Shown here piece after piece: positions 33,565 through 45,211 of a stretch of 64,000 bases of DNA; position 1 is the stretch's first letter, and each line of letters opens with the position of its first letter. This DNA is from Axinella damicornis (taxonomy: Eukaryota > Porifera > Demospongiae > Axinellida > Axinellidae). Both the position numbers and the translations under genes were made by a program. The stretch lies in assembly GCA_963931865.1 (NCBI GenBank), contig OZ007508.1, forward strand, positions 1,831,961-1,895,960, in the 5' to 3' direction. A model generated the notes under the pieces. The model made no database searches. It was not told where the DNA came from and saw only the letters and a program-made list of their open reading frames with translations.

Positions 33565-35880
33565 ATCTGATGATGAGAATGGAGTGGAGAAGGTATACGG
33601 AAATGAAGGGGATTGGTATGTATTCCAAGTGGTAATTTTATGATAATTGGACCAGCTGCCCAGTTGTGCAGGTACGTACTTTCCTTACAGCTCTATGCAC
33701 TAACTATGAGGTTGATATTGATATGATGATTGATGCTGGCTAGTAATTAAAGATTTAGATAAGGAAATCTTTGCCTCATCCCATGCAGGCATGAAGGTGC
33801 AGGGGGGGGGGGGGGGCTGTGAAAGAAATTGTAACCCTGAAACTATACTTGTGGTAATATCTCTTGGGAGCGTGAATGCAGAGTAAACGAAGTTTGAGAA
33901 TTGAACTAACCGAGAAGTGTCTTGACTCAAAGTGCTGGAACACAGCAAGGTCACAAGTCTTACCTTGGCGATTGCTGTTGTTTACATCAAGACTGAAATA
34001 CTAAATTCCTGAGTGACAAGCCACTCTATGGCTATGTCCCTGACCCATTCCCTCGGGGCAGAATGGGATCTGGCCATCACTAGCAAGCTAAGCAGGTGGA
34101 TGAAGTTGTTACAGTGGTCAATCTCCAGCTGTATACTGAAGCGAAGGTGGTAGTCTTGAGCCTGGGAACGGTGTCAACTGTAAGTCACAGTTGACCTCAT
34201 ATACTAAGGAAGGGGTGGAGCTAATACACATTCTCCTGGTTCAAGGGCAATGGCTGAAATACAGTGCAGTCAAACGGTCAAGGGCCTTTTTGTGATGCGG
34301 TCAAGCAGCAACAATGGAACCAGTCAAAATTTCTGGACCCTGATCGCAGTTGTGCATGACTGAAAAATGAGAGTGATATCCCCTTGACTGTAGGAAATCC
34401 ACCCACTATTAATTATGACTAATCATATTCAATGAGAATCAGAAGGCATTCAGTGCACAACAAATACAGGAACTACAAACGGATTGTCAGTTTGATGTGC
34501 TTATAATTGTAGTAGCTTACCTCGACCAGTGCTGGAAAATGGAGTACAGATGATAATTACGCGCATGCGCAAACAGTCGAAACGAGGCCCTTCTCCTCCT
34601 CCTCTCTTCTCGGGCCTGGGAACGAGGCTAGGTCACGCCCCCTGTTGATGTTTTCATGACGATAGTGAATTCCGGGCTTGAGCATAGATAAAAAAGCTTT
34701 ACTCTATTATCGATATCTATGGAAGAAGGGAGAGGTCAGTATTCCGCCTTTTCGCTGCATATAAATAGAGTTGTTTCCAGGAGAGCTGTGTACGTATACT
34801 GGCCACAACAGTTCAAAGTTCAGTTTTCAGCTTAGCGCCTGCGCAGAAGTTTAAAATATTTGGCGGGAAGTCACAGTGGCGCGCGCACAGTTTCAGCCGG
34901 CCGGATGTGGCTTAAATACTGAATTTGCATCAAGTTTTGGCGGGAAGTCGGGATGGCGTGTTCGCTTGCAGACTGGGGTCTGAACATTGCCTCCCCAATA
35001 ACCGAGTACGAGGTCGGGCCCCTCCGTACATACCGGTTCTCGACTCCCCGGCCTAGCAGCATGAGTACGCCGGTTCCCATCTGATCACCGAAGCTAAAGG
35101 TGTCTGGTTGAAAGCAGGTCGCCCTCCTGTGATTCCAGTCACGCCTATCCAGCGCTCCTGAGGCTGCACACTTCGGTGTCTGACCTGTCATGGAGGGATG
35201 GGTGTGTTGCTAGGTTGTTGTTTTTTCCTTTCTCTTTTTCCCTTTCCTTTTCTTTTTTTTTTCTTTTCCATTCATCTCTTTCCCCATTTGTTTCAATTTG
35301 TTCATGTTTTTTTGTCTCCAAGCTTTTATTCTTTTTTTTTCTCCGTACATACTGATTCTCGACTCCCCACCTAGCACCAGGACGCCGGTTCCCTCGATCA
35401 CCAAAGCTAGAGGATGTTCTGCCATAGAATGGTTCTGGATGGGGAATGCAGTTGGCCTCTGTGATCCCATGCAGTCATGCCCATCCAACACTCCTGCATG
35501 ATCGAGGCTTCAGTGTCTGACCTGCATGCATGTGACGCGGAGGGATGGGCCACGAGGTTAACTGCTATAATTATAGGTGTACGTACTTTATACCTTCTTT
35601 CTTTTTCAGTTTAATTCTTTTATTTTGAGAGATCGAGGCTGTCAGCATTATATGATTTTTATTCATGCCTTGTTCTTTTGTTTCACCTTTCTGTTTTTAA
35701 TGCCACAAATTATATACCATGCCTTGGTCAGATATCGGCAAAGCACTCAGAACAAACTGTAAAACAACATGGGAGTGTCTGTGGTGGATTAACACTAACA
35801 CTATTGTAAAACTGAGACCATACACCTGTACAGCAGATCAGAATTTTGAACAGCAAATAAAAACAATACCAGAAAGAGTT
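33565..35880. other. Upstream region of the truncated Death/Kelch copy
   Basis: Colinear with 24025-26321 and holding the same features: two donor-like 5' exon ends (33964 and 34521), a shorter poly(G) run (33801-33815), E2F-like TTTTGGCGGGAAG motifs (one near 34858, one near 34935) and the doubled T-tailed repeat with the 5S-like block (about 35020-35560). No separate gene. Confidence 0.6.
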
Positions 35881-38800
35881 TCAAGATGGCTTCTTGTTTA
35901 GCTTCCTGAGTGCATCCTGTAGCGTGTCCACATCGTACTTGATGTCATCAACAAGCTTCTGCATGGAGCTCATGTCGTTGATGACCTCAACACTCTGTGT
36001 GTAGGCATTGTAGCGGACGGAGAAAGGACGTGGAATGCTTTTAGCATACTCCCTGCAGAGGAGAGAATGAGTGAGGGAGACAGAGATAGCAAAGAGGGTG
36101 AGAACTAGTCTGGCAAAGCCAGACCCAGCGTGTACATGTAAGAGTGAGGGTCTGGTCTGAAGCCGATAACTTGTACTCACTACAAGACTGCAGAATAGAC
36201 AATCGTTACCCCATTACCTCCTGTGGTTTGCACAGAAGCCTCAGAGTGTGCTGCGCGTAATACAAAGTTGCGTAATGCTTAGTAAAATCCTCAAGTACAA
36301 AAGCTGATATAGGCTTTAGACCAGTGATTCTCACCTAGTCTAACAAAGCCAGGGTCTACAGCAGCACACTGAGCACGCATGCAAAGCAGCTTGCTACTAA
36401 CTGAGCACACATGAAAAGCTGCTTGCTACTAACTAAAGCCCAAGGGAGAAATGAGTCAGTGGTCACGGCTTGTTGGTTAGCATCCAGGAAACTAGAAGTT
36501 CATAACTTTGCCACCAAGTTTCAGCACAATCATTCAATGTTTGAAACAGTGCACGATGGCAATGGCACGATGGTGTGATCAGAATCTTTGTGTGTGTTTT
36601 TCGTAGTGCTCAAACATTATTTGCTCCCGTATCAGGAGCATTACACAAAGAACGTCAGAGTGTACGGAACCTAGTACTGTTTGCCTATGCGCACACAACT
36701 GAGGTGTACAACACACATCTGCTTACATCACTCTCTCTTTGGCGTCCTCAAAGGTCTCCGCTTGAAAGTACACCATCTGCATCTCAGTAACCTTGTACGG
36801 CTGGAGGCAGGTCTTGAATGGGTCCAAAGGGCGTACTTCCGGCACGTTTGACACGCAGTGCTGAGCAAAGAGGAAAGGGCATTAAAACAGTAGAATCCTT
36901 GCGGGGAAGGGGCTGATTGAAGCCCTTACTTGTAGCTCTTCAATGGATGAGAGAAGGCCAGCTCCGTAAGCCTTTGTATGCCCATTCTGCTTGCACAAAC
37001 CAAACTCAATGGTGAACCAGTACAGCTGGAGGGAGGGAGGGAGGGAGGGAGGGGGGATGGATGGGGGGAGGGAGGGAGGAGGGATGGATGAGGGGAGGGA
37101 GGGAGGGAGGGAGGGAGAGAGGGAGGGAGGGGGGATGGATGGGAGGAGGGAGGGAGGAGGGATGGATGAGGGAAGGGAGGGAGGGAGGGAGGGAGGGAGG
37201 GAGGGAGGGAGGGAGGGAGGGATGGAGGGAGGGAGGGAGGGAGGGAGGGAGGGAGGGGGAGGGAGGGAGGGAGGGAGGGAGGGAGGGAGGGAGGGAGGGA
37301 GGGAGGGAGGGAGGGAGGGAGAGATGGATGGGGGAGGGAGGTCGAGATGCTCGTTAACCTCCCATACCTCCCCTACATTTTCCCCCCAGCCATTACCCCC
37401 ACTGACCTACGTCCAGACATCGTCATATGGAGCCAGGCACTCAAATCAGCCACCCTGGTAGAACTGACTGTGTGCTATGAAACCAACTATGTTCAGGCAC
37501 AAACCCGCAAGTCAGACAAATACCAAGACTTGGTTGATGCAGGGGAAGCCAATGGCTTCATCATGGAGGTGATCACACTTGAAGTTGGAAGCCGAGGTTT
37601 CCTGAACCTCCAGGGGTTCATGGCCCTCATCCCAATTCTGGCCAGAACAACTCATAGAGTCACATGCAACTCTCTAAAGACCATATGCAGAGTGGCTATT
37701 CTCGAATCACACAAAATTTGGACAGCACGGAACGTTACCACCTAGTGGATACATCCTTTTATGATATACTTATTCATCAGTTATATATATACTTTATCTG
37801 CCCTTAGGACCAGAGTGTATCCTGTGCCATGTGATAGCTCAGCATGATTGACAGGTCTGGCTACCTAGGCCTCCTGCTGTTGTATTGTACACTCGTACGT
37901 ACGTGCATTAAAAGGAGATGTTCAAAAAAAAGGGAGGGGGGAGGGGAGGGAGGGATGGAGGGACAAGGAGGAGTGATTACATACAGTTAAGTGGCAGTGA
38001 CCAACTCACAGTTGCCAGCTTTTGGACGTAGTCATCAGGCGCTCCCAGAGAAGCAAGACCAATTTCCTGGAACAGAAGCAAACAATCATCACCGCCATCA
38101 TTCCCCATACTGCACACAGGACAAGTGATCAAATGTGGCGGTAAATGACCTGGACACAGCTGACATATTTCCCACCACAAAAGGAGAACTACTATATTTC
38201 AGCAGGAGTACTGCTGATGGTAGAAACTCCGAAGCCAAAGTGGATCGGTGAACAAGAACTGAAAGACTAGCCATCAGACAGTCCTACTCTGTTAGTGCTC
38301 CCCCTGACTCTCAACTCCACATCTCCCGGTCACCCCAGCGTAGCTGATGACATCCTGTGCAGCGGGTGTCTCCACAGTAACACCTAGCCTAGTGAACGTA
38401 ACTTAATTCAGGGAGTTGTAAAATTCATGGTTCACATGTAGGATCGATGTATACATTGTTACATATCTATGCTGGGGACGTGTTACTCCAATTGGTTACA
38501 GCTGGAATGAGGGTCACACTCTGGAGTGACCTCCCCCTCGAGTCAGGACAGGATCGAGCTCCTCTGCTGCCAGACACACACCTGGAACAGATGGCGCTAT
38601 CCACATACCTGAGAGAACTGGGCAAAAGCAGGGTCACAGAAGAGTGGGGCGTGTCCGAGCAGCTCGTGGCATACATCTGGTTCGGGGGTGTAGTTGGGTC
38701 TGGAGCCATGGCGGATGTACTGCGTGGAGTGGAACACTCGGAACGCCAGTCCGGCCAGGAAGTCACGGGAGGAGAGAAGGCCTGCAAAGGTGGAGGAGAA

Positions 38801-39088
38801 GGAAGGTGGCAGGAAGGTGCTGAACAGCAAACTCATAAACACAAACAGAGTTGGTGGCAACTGACCGGCTACTGGTCGCAGTTGGAAGCCGGTGCACTCC
38901 TTAAGGAAGTCAGAGACATCTTGAAGCTGAGGGATGTTGTCCTCCCTATGATGTGTACATGATCATGTGTAGACATGTGTGGGGTATGGTGTGTGCATGT
39001 TATGTTTAGCCTCATTCCCAGGTTCCCCCCCTGTGCATGCGGTGTAGTTGGTGTGCGCAGGGGGAGGAGCCTGGACGACACAAACCCA

Positions 39089-39143
<55 letters not shown>

Positions 39144-42100
39144 TTCACCACACATCATCACACACACACCTACACACACATGCACGTGTGCTGGAGGTAG
39201 TGGGTATAGGAGTACGTAGGAGCTACACGTACAAAAGTGAGTGTACACAACAACAAGGGGATGCAAGGAGTAGAGAAATGAGGGGAGAGGGCAGAGGAGA
39301 AGGTGGAGGAGGGAAAGTGGGAGAGGAAGGAGGAATGGTGGAAGAGGGAGGGGAGGAGGACGAGGAGGAGGGGAGGAGAACGAGGAGGGGAAGATGGAGA
39401 GGGAACTAAGGAGGATGGATGAGGAGGAGAAAGCAGTCAGAGCATACTTGTATCCACAGTTCTCCGTCAGCAATGGGAGGACATGGTTGTGTTCCTTGCA
39501 GGCGTGGGTGGGGTATAGCTTAGTCAACTCACGAAATATGGTTCTCCTAAGGGTGTGTGGAGGGAGGGAGGGAGGGGGAGGGAGGTAGGGGGAGTTGGAG
39601 GGAGGGAGGGAGGGAGGGAGGGGGGAAGGAGGGAGGGAGGGAGGGATGCAGGGAGCGGGGTGAGAGAGCAAAGACGGTGAGACACTGTTTTATAATCCTT
39701 TAGTGTCATGTTACCGTGCTCCGCAATATTCTATAGAGTTGGTTCTTGGACATGGAACGGTAGTTGGCAAACAAATTTTATTTTGCAACATTTCGATCAC
39801 CGTCTTGTGATCTTCTTCAGGCATGCCTGAGGAAGATCACAAGACGGTGATCGAAACGTTGCAAAATAAAATTTGTTTGCCAACTACCGTTCCATGTCCA
39901 AGAACCAACTCTATAGAATGAGACACTGTTTGTTACACCCCTTCCCAATACCAGACCAACAACGCATCTCACCAGGTACTGATTTCCTCCTCAGTGTACT
40001 CCACTCTCGGAATGGGCTGGCCACTGTAGACAGAGGGGGAAGATTACTCATCTTATCGGTGATCATGTGACAACAGTGGCAAAATACCAAAATTGGGTAG
40101 CCTCATTCCAATAGCCGTGTGAAAGTCTAGGTAAAACTGTCACAAACAGTGTGGTATACTCCTGGTCCAGCTACTGGACTAGTATGCAATGCAGTAGAGG
40201 GAGGGGTCTGATAAAACTCGTCATGCCACATTGTAGTTAGCTATACACATACAATCTACCGCAAAGAGTGCATATCCAGGAAGTCTTGGAGCTGTTTCTC
40301 AGATACTGAACATTGCCTGATAGCAATACAGTGCCATTGCTCCATTCTTCTACCATACCTGATGTCCAGCCAGAACCTTGATATGTCCTGGTAACTACAA
40401 CAAATGAACTCATTCGGGTAGGTTTGCAGGTTGGGAAATGGATAACAGGTATCACATTTCATTGAAATAGCACACCTGTCTCTATAAGGCCTCAACCCAA
40501 TCTGCCAGCAACAATTTGGGAAAATAGGTCTGCTCAAGCAGGAAGCAGAAAAGATGGGGGGGGGGGGGGGGGGGGGGGGCTGTGTACAAAAATGACAGCG
40601 TCTCCCTAAATCATGTATCTTTCATGTTGCACGCACGTACAAGCCACAGCACAGACTGAGATGGAGGAAGGCCTGAGGTTTCATCCTACATGTAGGAGGT
40701 GAGTCTGCCATACTGATTTCACTTACTGGCATTGCAACGAGTTGCCAGTTGTCGCTGGTCCTTCGTGGTTCTGCCCAGGTGAGAGTAAGACCTGAGCTGT
40801 GATTGAGTGCGGACTGATACATGCATTCTATACTTCAATCACTTTGGTAAACTACTGAGCATTAACAACAGGCATAGTCTCGTGCCAAGGTCCCCCGTCT
40901 GGGAACGAGACTACTATAAGTAGAGTTAGTTAGGAAAATACAGTGTACGTGTAGGCCACTTCTGTAGATCTACATGTAGCAGACAGGGATCAAGTCTCTA
41001 TCAAATCACCTCCCTGAGAGACACCATCTATCGTTGCCTCTGGACAACCAACCGGCTAAGGTCTGTGAACAATAGCTGGAGTGAGAACAGTCTGGGAACG
41101 AGGCTACCATAACACATAGTGGCACTCACTGTTTGTAATTGAAGGCGATGTCAGCAAAGAACTTCCTGCGCTGCCGATAGACTTGGTCAGTAAATCCCTG
41201 GAGGGTGTGTTACATCGTGCTACATTGTGTTACATTGGACTGCCTCCACCCTTGATTGCGTACTGAGCTGCACCTACAGTAGCAGTCTCATTCGCATGCT
41301 CCCTCTGTGCGGTAAAAGTACTGTTATCACCATGCACAGGGGAGCCCGGGAACGAGGCAGCGTACGAGGCAGCGTGACTTCCATTATTCCAACGGATAAC
41401 TCACTGGATGGTCTGCATCCAATTCTGCACCATAGGTGAGAATCTGGTTGGCAAAACGATCCAAGTCTCTGATACGACGTGGGAACCAGTCAACTGGAGA
41501 GAGAGAAAGAGATACGGGGAGATATGTAGGGGGTGAGAGGAAAGAAAGAGAAGGACAAAGAGAGGAGACATGGAGAGAGATCGAGAGAGGACAATGGTGT
41601 TCTACGACAACACCTGTAGTGTATACAGGCCCGTAGGCTCAATTTTTACAGGGGGGGTTCTTCTTTGAATATGAAGTGGACCAAACCATCTGGCAGCGCG
41701 CGAAGCGCGCAGTAGCTAGGGGGGTCTGGGGGCATGCCCCCCCCCCCCCAGGAAAATTTTGAGTTTTAGATGTTCTGAGATCGATTCTGGTGCATTTTGG
41801 GACACTAGCGCTCGTGCACGTGTGCATGCCTGGCTAGGCAGTATCATGAACAAAAAAGATGAGGTTACACAAGAACTTTATCCTATCTGACTACCAGAAG
41901 GAGCAGCATCGCCTTCAGTATTCACTGCGGTCTTCTTTTTCGGCAGCAAGAACTTCTGCAAACTCTGGGACATGGCAGCTGCCCGCTTTCTCTCACGCTC
42001 TTTCAGTTCACGGCGCGGCGCCCCATGTTGTGTGCAGCTGTCTTTACCAGCACCACGTGTGTTCGCGCATGCGTGTAACATGACAATCGCGTGTCCACGT

Positions 42101-43585
42101 ACTTAATCTGTACTTAATGCGCGTACGTACTCGTTCCCAGACATTCCTCTCGTCAAAAAGCCTGGGAACGAGGTTCATATTGTTCTAGCATCGTACATGA
42201 CACTACGATCTACTCGGTAGCTATACCAATCGCGTGTGAGCACTCCAGGAAGGCACCAGCACAAGACAGTGACTGCAGTAAGTAAGACTGTAGGTACGCT
42301 TGTTTGCAGCGGGACCGGACCTAAATGACCGTGCGGGCGGTTCGTCCGAACCCCCCCAGCCTACGGGCCTGCTATGTGTATGTCCTACTGTATGTGCAAC
42401 TGATCTGATTATTGCTTGTGGATAGGGACCAAGCTATTATTGTATAGCTCCTTTGTATGGAGCTCTGGCAATCTGCTCTTGGATTATTCCCTCCCTCATT
42501 GAGATGTACTCATGCATTCGAGAAACCACAATGAAGAGATTGAAAGAGAGAGAGACAGGGAGATACATAGGAGGATAGGGAGAGAAAGGTGGTGGGAGGA
42601 GAGAAAGCGAAGAAAGAGAGAGGGGGAGAGGAAGGGGGGGGGGGGGGGGGGGGGGGGGACAAAGAGAGAGGGTGAAGGGAAGGGTGCAGGTATGAGGGAA
42701 ACTAACCTTCGTCCTTCTTGGGTGATCTTGCAAGCACGCTGATGTTGGAGGCATAGACCTGCAGCTTCTCCACCAGCTGGTCCCTGTCCTCCACTCCCTC
42801 ACAGTCCACGTAGAAGTCGTACTCTGACCCGGGACAGGACTTGGAGGGCCGTGACTCAATGTGGGACATGTTAATGCCAAACTCCTGGAAAATAATTATA
42901 CAAGATTGAGTTTAACTATTCAAGCTACGTACATGTACATGTGTCAAGAGTAGTAGCATAGCCCTAAATGGGGCTAGGCCTCGCTGTCAGAAAGGCAACG
43001 GGCCACACGCTTGTGGCAAGTGCGGGGATGGGAAAATAACGTCTGCTCACTATAGACAAGTTTTCGTGGTCATCGCCGGAATGTTGCAGCACCAATCATA
43101 TTGAATAATCTTCGGTATTGGTCACATGATCTGAACTGATTCAAATGAGAACAAATTATGCTGATCACCGATGTCATAGTACGGTGGTGCAGACACTGTA
43201 GTTGTGTTCCTTCCTCGTGACAATTGCTAATTCTTCCGTGTCACAGAAACCTGTGTATAGTGACCAGCATGGCGCTAGTGACCAGCATGGCACTAGTGAC
43301 CAGCCGTTCCTTTTCCCTCTCCCCGCATGCTGTGAACGTATACAGATTCGGGTAGAAGGTGGTGGTCTGGAACAAGTCATCCCAAATTCATTATGCACAT
43401 ACTTTTAGCAGAAAATTTAATAGCCTCACCTCAAAGGCCCGGAGAGCCCTCACAAGGGCTCCCTGCCCCTCTTTTAGAGAGAAGATGACAGAGGTGGTCT
43501 GACGGCTATCGTGCTCCGTAGGGATGTAGGAATCCATCTTGGGCTTCTTCGGATCTGGAGGACATGCGTCGTTTTCTGTGGCCAT
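35881..43585 (-). CDS. PAH: Phenylalanine hydroxylase-type aromatic amino acid hydroxylase, copy B
   Basis: Tandem paralogue of the gene at 26322-31672, again 12 exons and 450 aa: 43585-43430, 42884-42707, 41493-41405, 41197-41130, 40023-39973, 39546-39448, 38945-38866, 38781-38609, 38066-38010, 37025-36930, 36860-36727 and 36052-35881. Every exon length equals that of copy A and all sites are GT/AG, so the gene is intact. ACT domain, His-His-Glu iron site ([19 protein letters not shown]) and tetramerisation helix are kept. Unlike copy A it has the family-standard [14 protein letters not shown] and HGSRP, so it is the more conserved enzyme. Introns are enlarged by several mobile insertions. 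Copy A may be a diverging or specialised paralogue (inference). Confidence 0.94.
37027..37340. repeat. Expanded (GGGA)n tract in PAH-B intron
   Basis: About 310 bp of GGGA/GGAT units; the same intron of copy A has about 65 bp. The tract is split from a shorter remnant (37930-37970) by the LINE fragment. Confidence 0.95.
37341..37932 (+). mobile_element. 5'-truncated non-LTR retrotransposon fragment
   Basis: Inserted in the GGGA tract of PAH-B only. It encodes about 120 aa up to a stop at 37745, including [39 protein letters not shown] and [13 protein letters not shown]. This resembles the region downstream of reverse transcriptase (endonuclease-like PD...E-L-T core) in many invertebrate elements. 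It ends in a short A run (37924-37931), fitting target-primed insertion with 5' truncation. Confidence 0.65.
39075..39190. repeat. (CA)n tract, inverted relative to copy A
   Basis: CA run at about 39090-39141, then CTATTCACCACACATCATCA and CACCTAC. This is the reverse complement of 28550-28596 in unit A while the flanks keep the same orientation, so a small inversion has occurred. Confidence 0.75.
39691..39918. mobile_element. Palindromic insertion with 13-bp target-site duplication
   Basis: TGAGACACTGTTT occurs at 39678-39690 and 39919-39931, while copy A has the site once (uninserted). Most of the insert is a palindrome of two 96-bp arms (39728-39823 and 39824-39919) with few mismatches. 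Each arm has a core of CTGAGGA or CTGAAGA (39827-39833 in the right arm), a six-pair stem GATCAC/GTGATC and GAAAC (39853-39857). This is the same layout as the element at 4700 and suggests a Penelope-like or other retroposed origin. Confidence 0.65.
40555..40579. repeat. Poly(G) run
   Basis: About 23 consecutive G within the copy-B-specific intron insert. Confidence 0.9.
41626..42371. mobile_element. hAT-like element in PAH-B intron 2
   Basis: Perfect 14-bp inverted ends CAGGCCCGTAGGCT/AGCCTACGGGCCTG, with subterminal GGGGGG and CCCCCCC runs, 746 bp. On the minus strand a short ORF (42081-41878) contains [19 protein letters not shown], like the start of hAT-type transposase-derived proteins, then stops. 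The matching intron of copy A (about 30395) lacks it. No clean 8-bp target duplication is visible. Confidence 0.65.
42550..42660. repeat. GA-rich and poly(G) tract in PAH-B intron 2
   Basis: GAGA-rich sequence ending in about 22 consecutive G (42637-42658). Counterpart of the much longer GA run in copy A. Confidence 0.9.
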
Positions 43586-45211
43586 AGCTAGCTAGCTGGG
43601 TAACAACATATACAACTCAGCACGGGTCAAAGGACACATAATCGCCGTAATGAGTGCGTAAACTAATGGGCGGAATGAGGGTGTGGCAGCCGGCCGCGCC
43701 GCCGCAATGACGATGATGTTATCATGCGCAGTGCATGCATGCGCATAGCGCATAATGCATGCTAGCTAGCTAGCTAGCCTATGCAGCTACAACAACGGTG
43801 CTGCTGATCATGATAGGTCTTCAGCTGCCTACAGTGCCTGGGCTATTAGTTGTGGAATGGAAAGTTTTGGAATACAAGGAGCTGGAAGTGCATAATGTGA
43901 TATTAATGCTGCACTGAGGTCTTTGCATGGCAGCTAGAGCTCCTCACTTGCACGTAGCTAGCTAGCTAACGTGTGTGTGTTACATTATGACTCGTGTCGT
44001 TCAATGAGTTATTTATTACTTGGCCCTTCAAGTTTCATGCTAGCTACATTAACAAGTATAGACAACCTCAATTGCCGGACTATTCCCCAATTTGTGGTGT
44101 TATGCTGTTCCCTGATAAACCCTTCAACAGTTCCCTATTATTTCTGACCACTCGTGCAGGTTGAACATAAATACTCCTCTATAACTATGAGCACTGCATG
44201 TGATAGATCTGCTCAGCATAGTCGTCCCGTGCATGAGCCAGGGTCAGATACGTCATTGTATACCTCATTGGCATATATAATAGCATACATGTAGCTAGCT
44301 CACATATGCATGATTCAATACTGTCTGCCTAGCAATTATGATCACTGGATATAATATAGTACCTTAAATCATTCTGGACAATTAAGTCCAGCTACACATC
44401 CATGATTTCTTCTCAATAAATGATCTTGATTTTTTGATATACACATAATTGGACACATGACACCATAGCAACCAGTTACAACAGGACATGACACCATAGC
44501 AACCAAGGGATGGACAATCAAACAAGGACAGGTACAAAGTTGATAAACATGGACGGCGACATCGAAAGTGTGACAAATCAACAAAGGCCACACTCACAGC
44601 TTGAACGTGAGCTAAGATACAGAACAAAACATGTGCTGTCATGCTGTAAACCAAGAACAGTTTGCAAGACAAACGGCAAACAAACGGCAAAACAATCACA
44701 TTAGCACACTGAATAAATCATTCAAAAACTCACATTCATAAACAACAGGTGGATATATAGATATGTCATGCAAAGAGCTGATGATAAATATAAATGATGA
44801 GAATGCAGTGGAGTATAGTAGCAGACATCTTCATGCACTCATATGGTTATGGCAGTCACAGCAAATAACGATTACTTTGGACGGAGACAAAATAAATTAC
44901 ATACAGATATACGCATGTACATGAATAAATTAGGGATCTGTACAAGAAGTTTAATGTACCTGCGGTGCAGTTCTGCGTGCATTGGACTTGTGGTCTGTGA
45001 TTCATGAGTGTCTTGTGGAATACGTGTCGACTGATTGTCCGTTGAATTACAGTACAAGTACAGTTAGATGAAGGGTATTGCCGATGAGCAATAGCAATAG
45101 AATACACACGACAAAAATGTCTGGATTTTGAGTGCTCAGAAAGATTTGGTGCCACATTAAGTGTCTGTGTGGTCCATATAAGGTAGTGTTTCTGCTTGTG
45201 GAGAGAGTTCG
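43586..45211. other. Intergenic: end of duplication unit B and 3' flank of the Bcl-2-like gene
   Basis: 43586-44366 matches the upstream region of PAH-A. 44366-45211 is single-copy in this window and contains two short direct repeats, ACACCATAGCAACCA (about 44461 and 44490). No gene recognised. Confidence 0.5.

Larger units (their letters stand above)
33087..44366. repeat. Segmental tandem duplication, unit B
   Basis: Head-to-tail copy of 23505-33086, longer (about 11.3 versus 9.6 kb) because of copy-specific insertions at 37340-37932, 39691-39918, about 40115-41100 and 41626-42371. Confidence 0.92.

Noticed and set aside
36991..37461. ORF of 156 codons across the GGGA tract
   Set aside because: Gly/Arg/Glu repeat artefact; only its downstream LINE part has recognisable coding content, in another frame.
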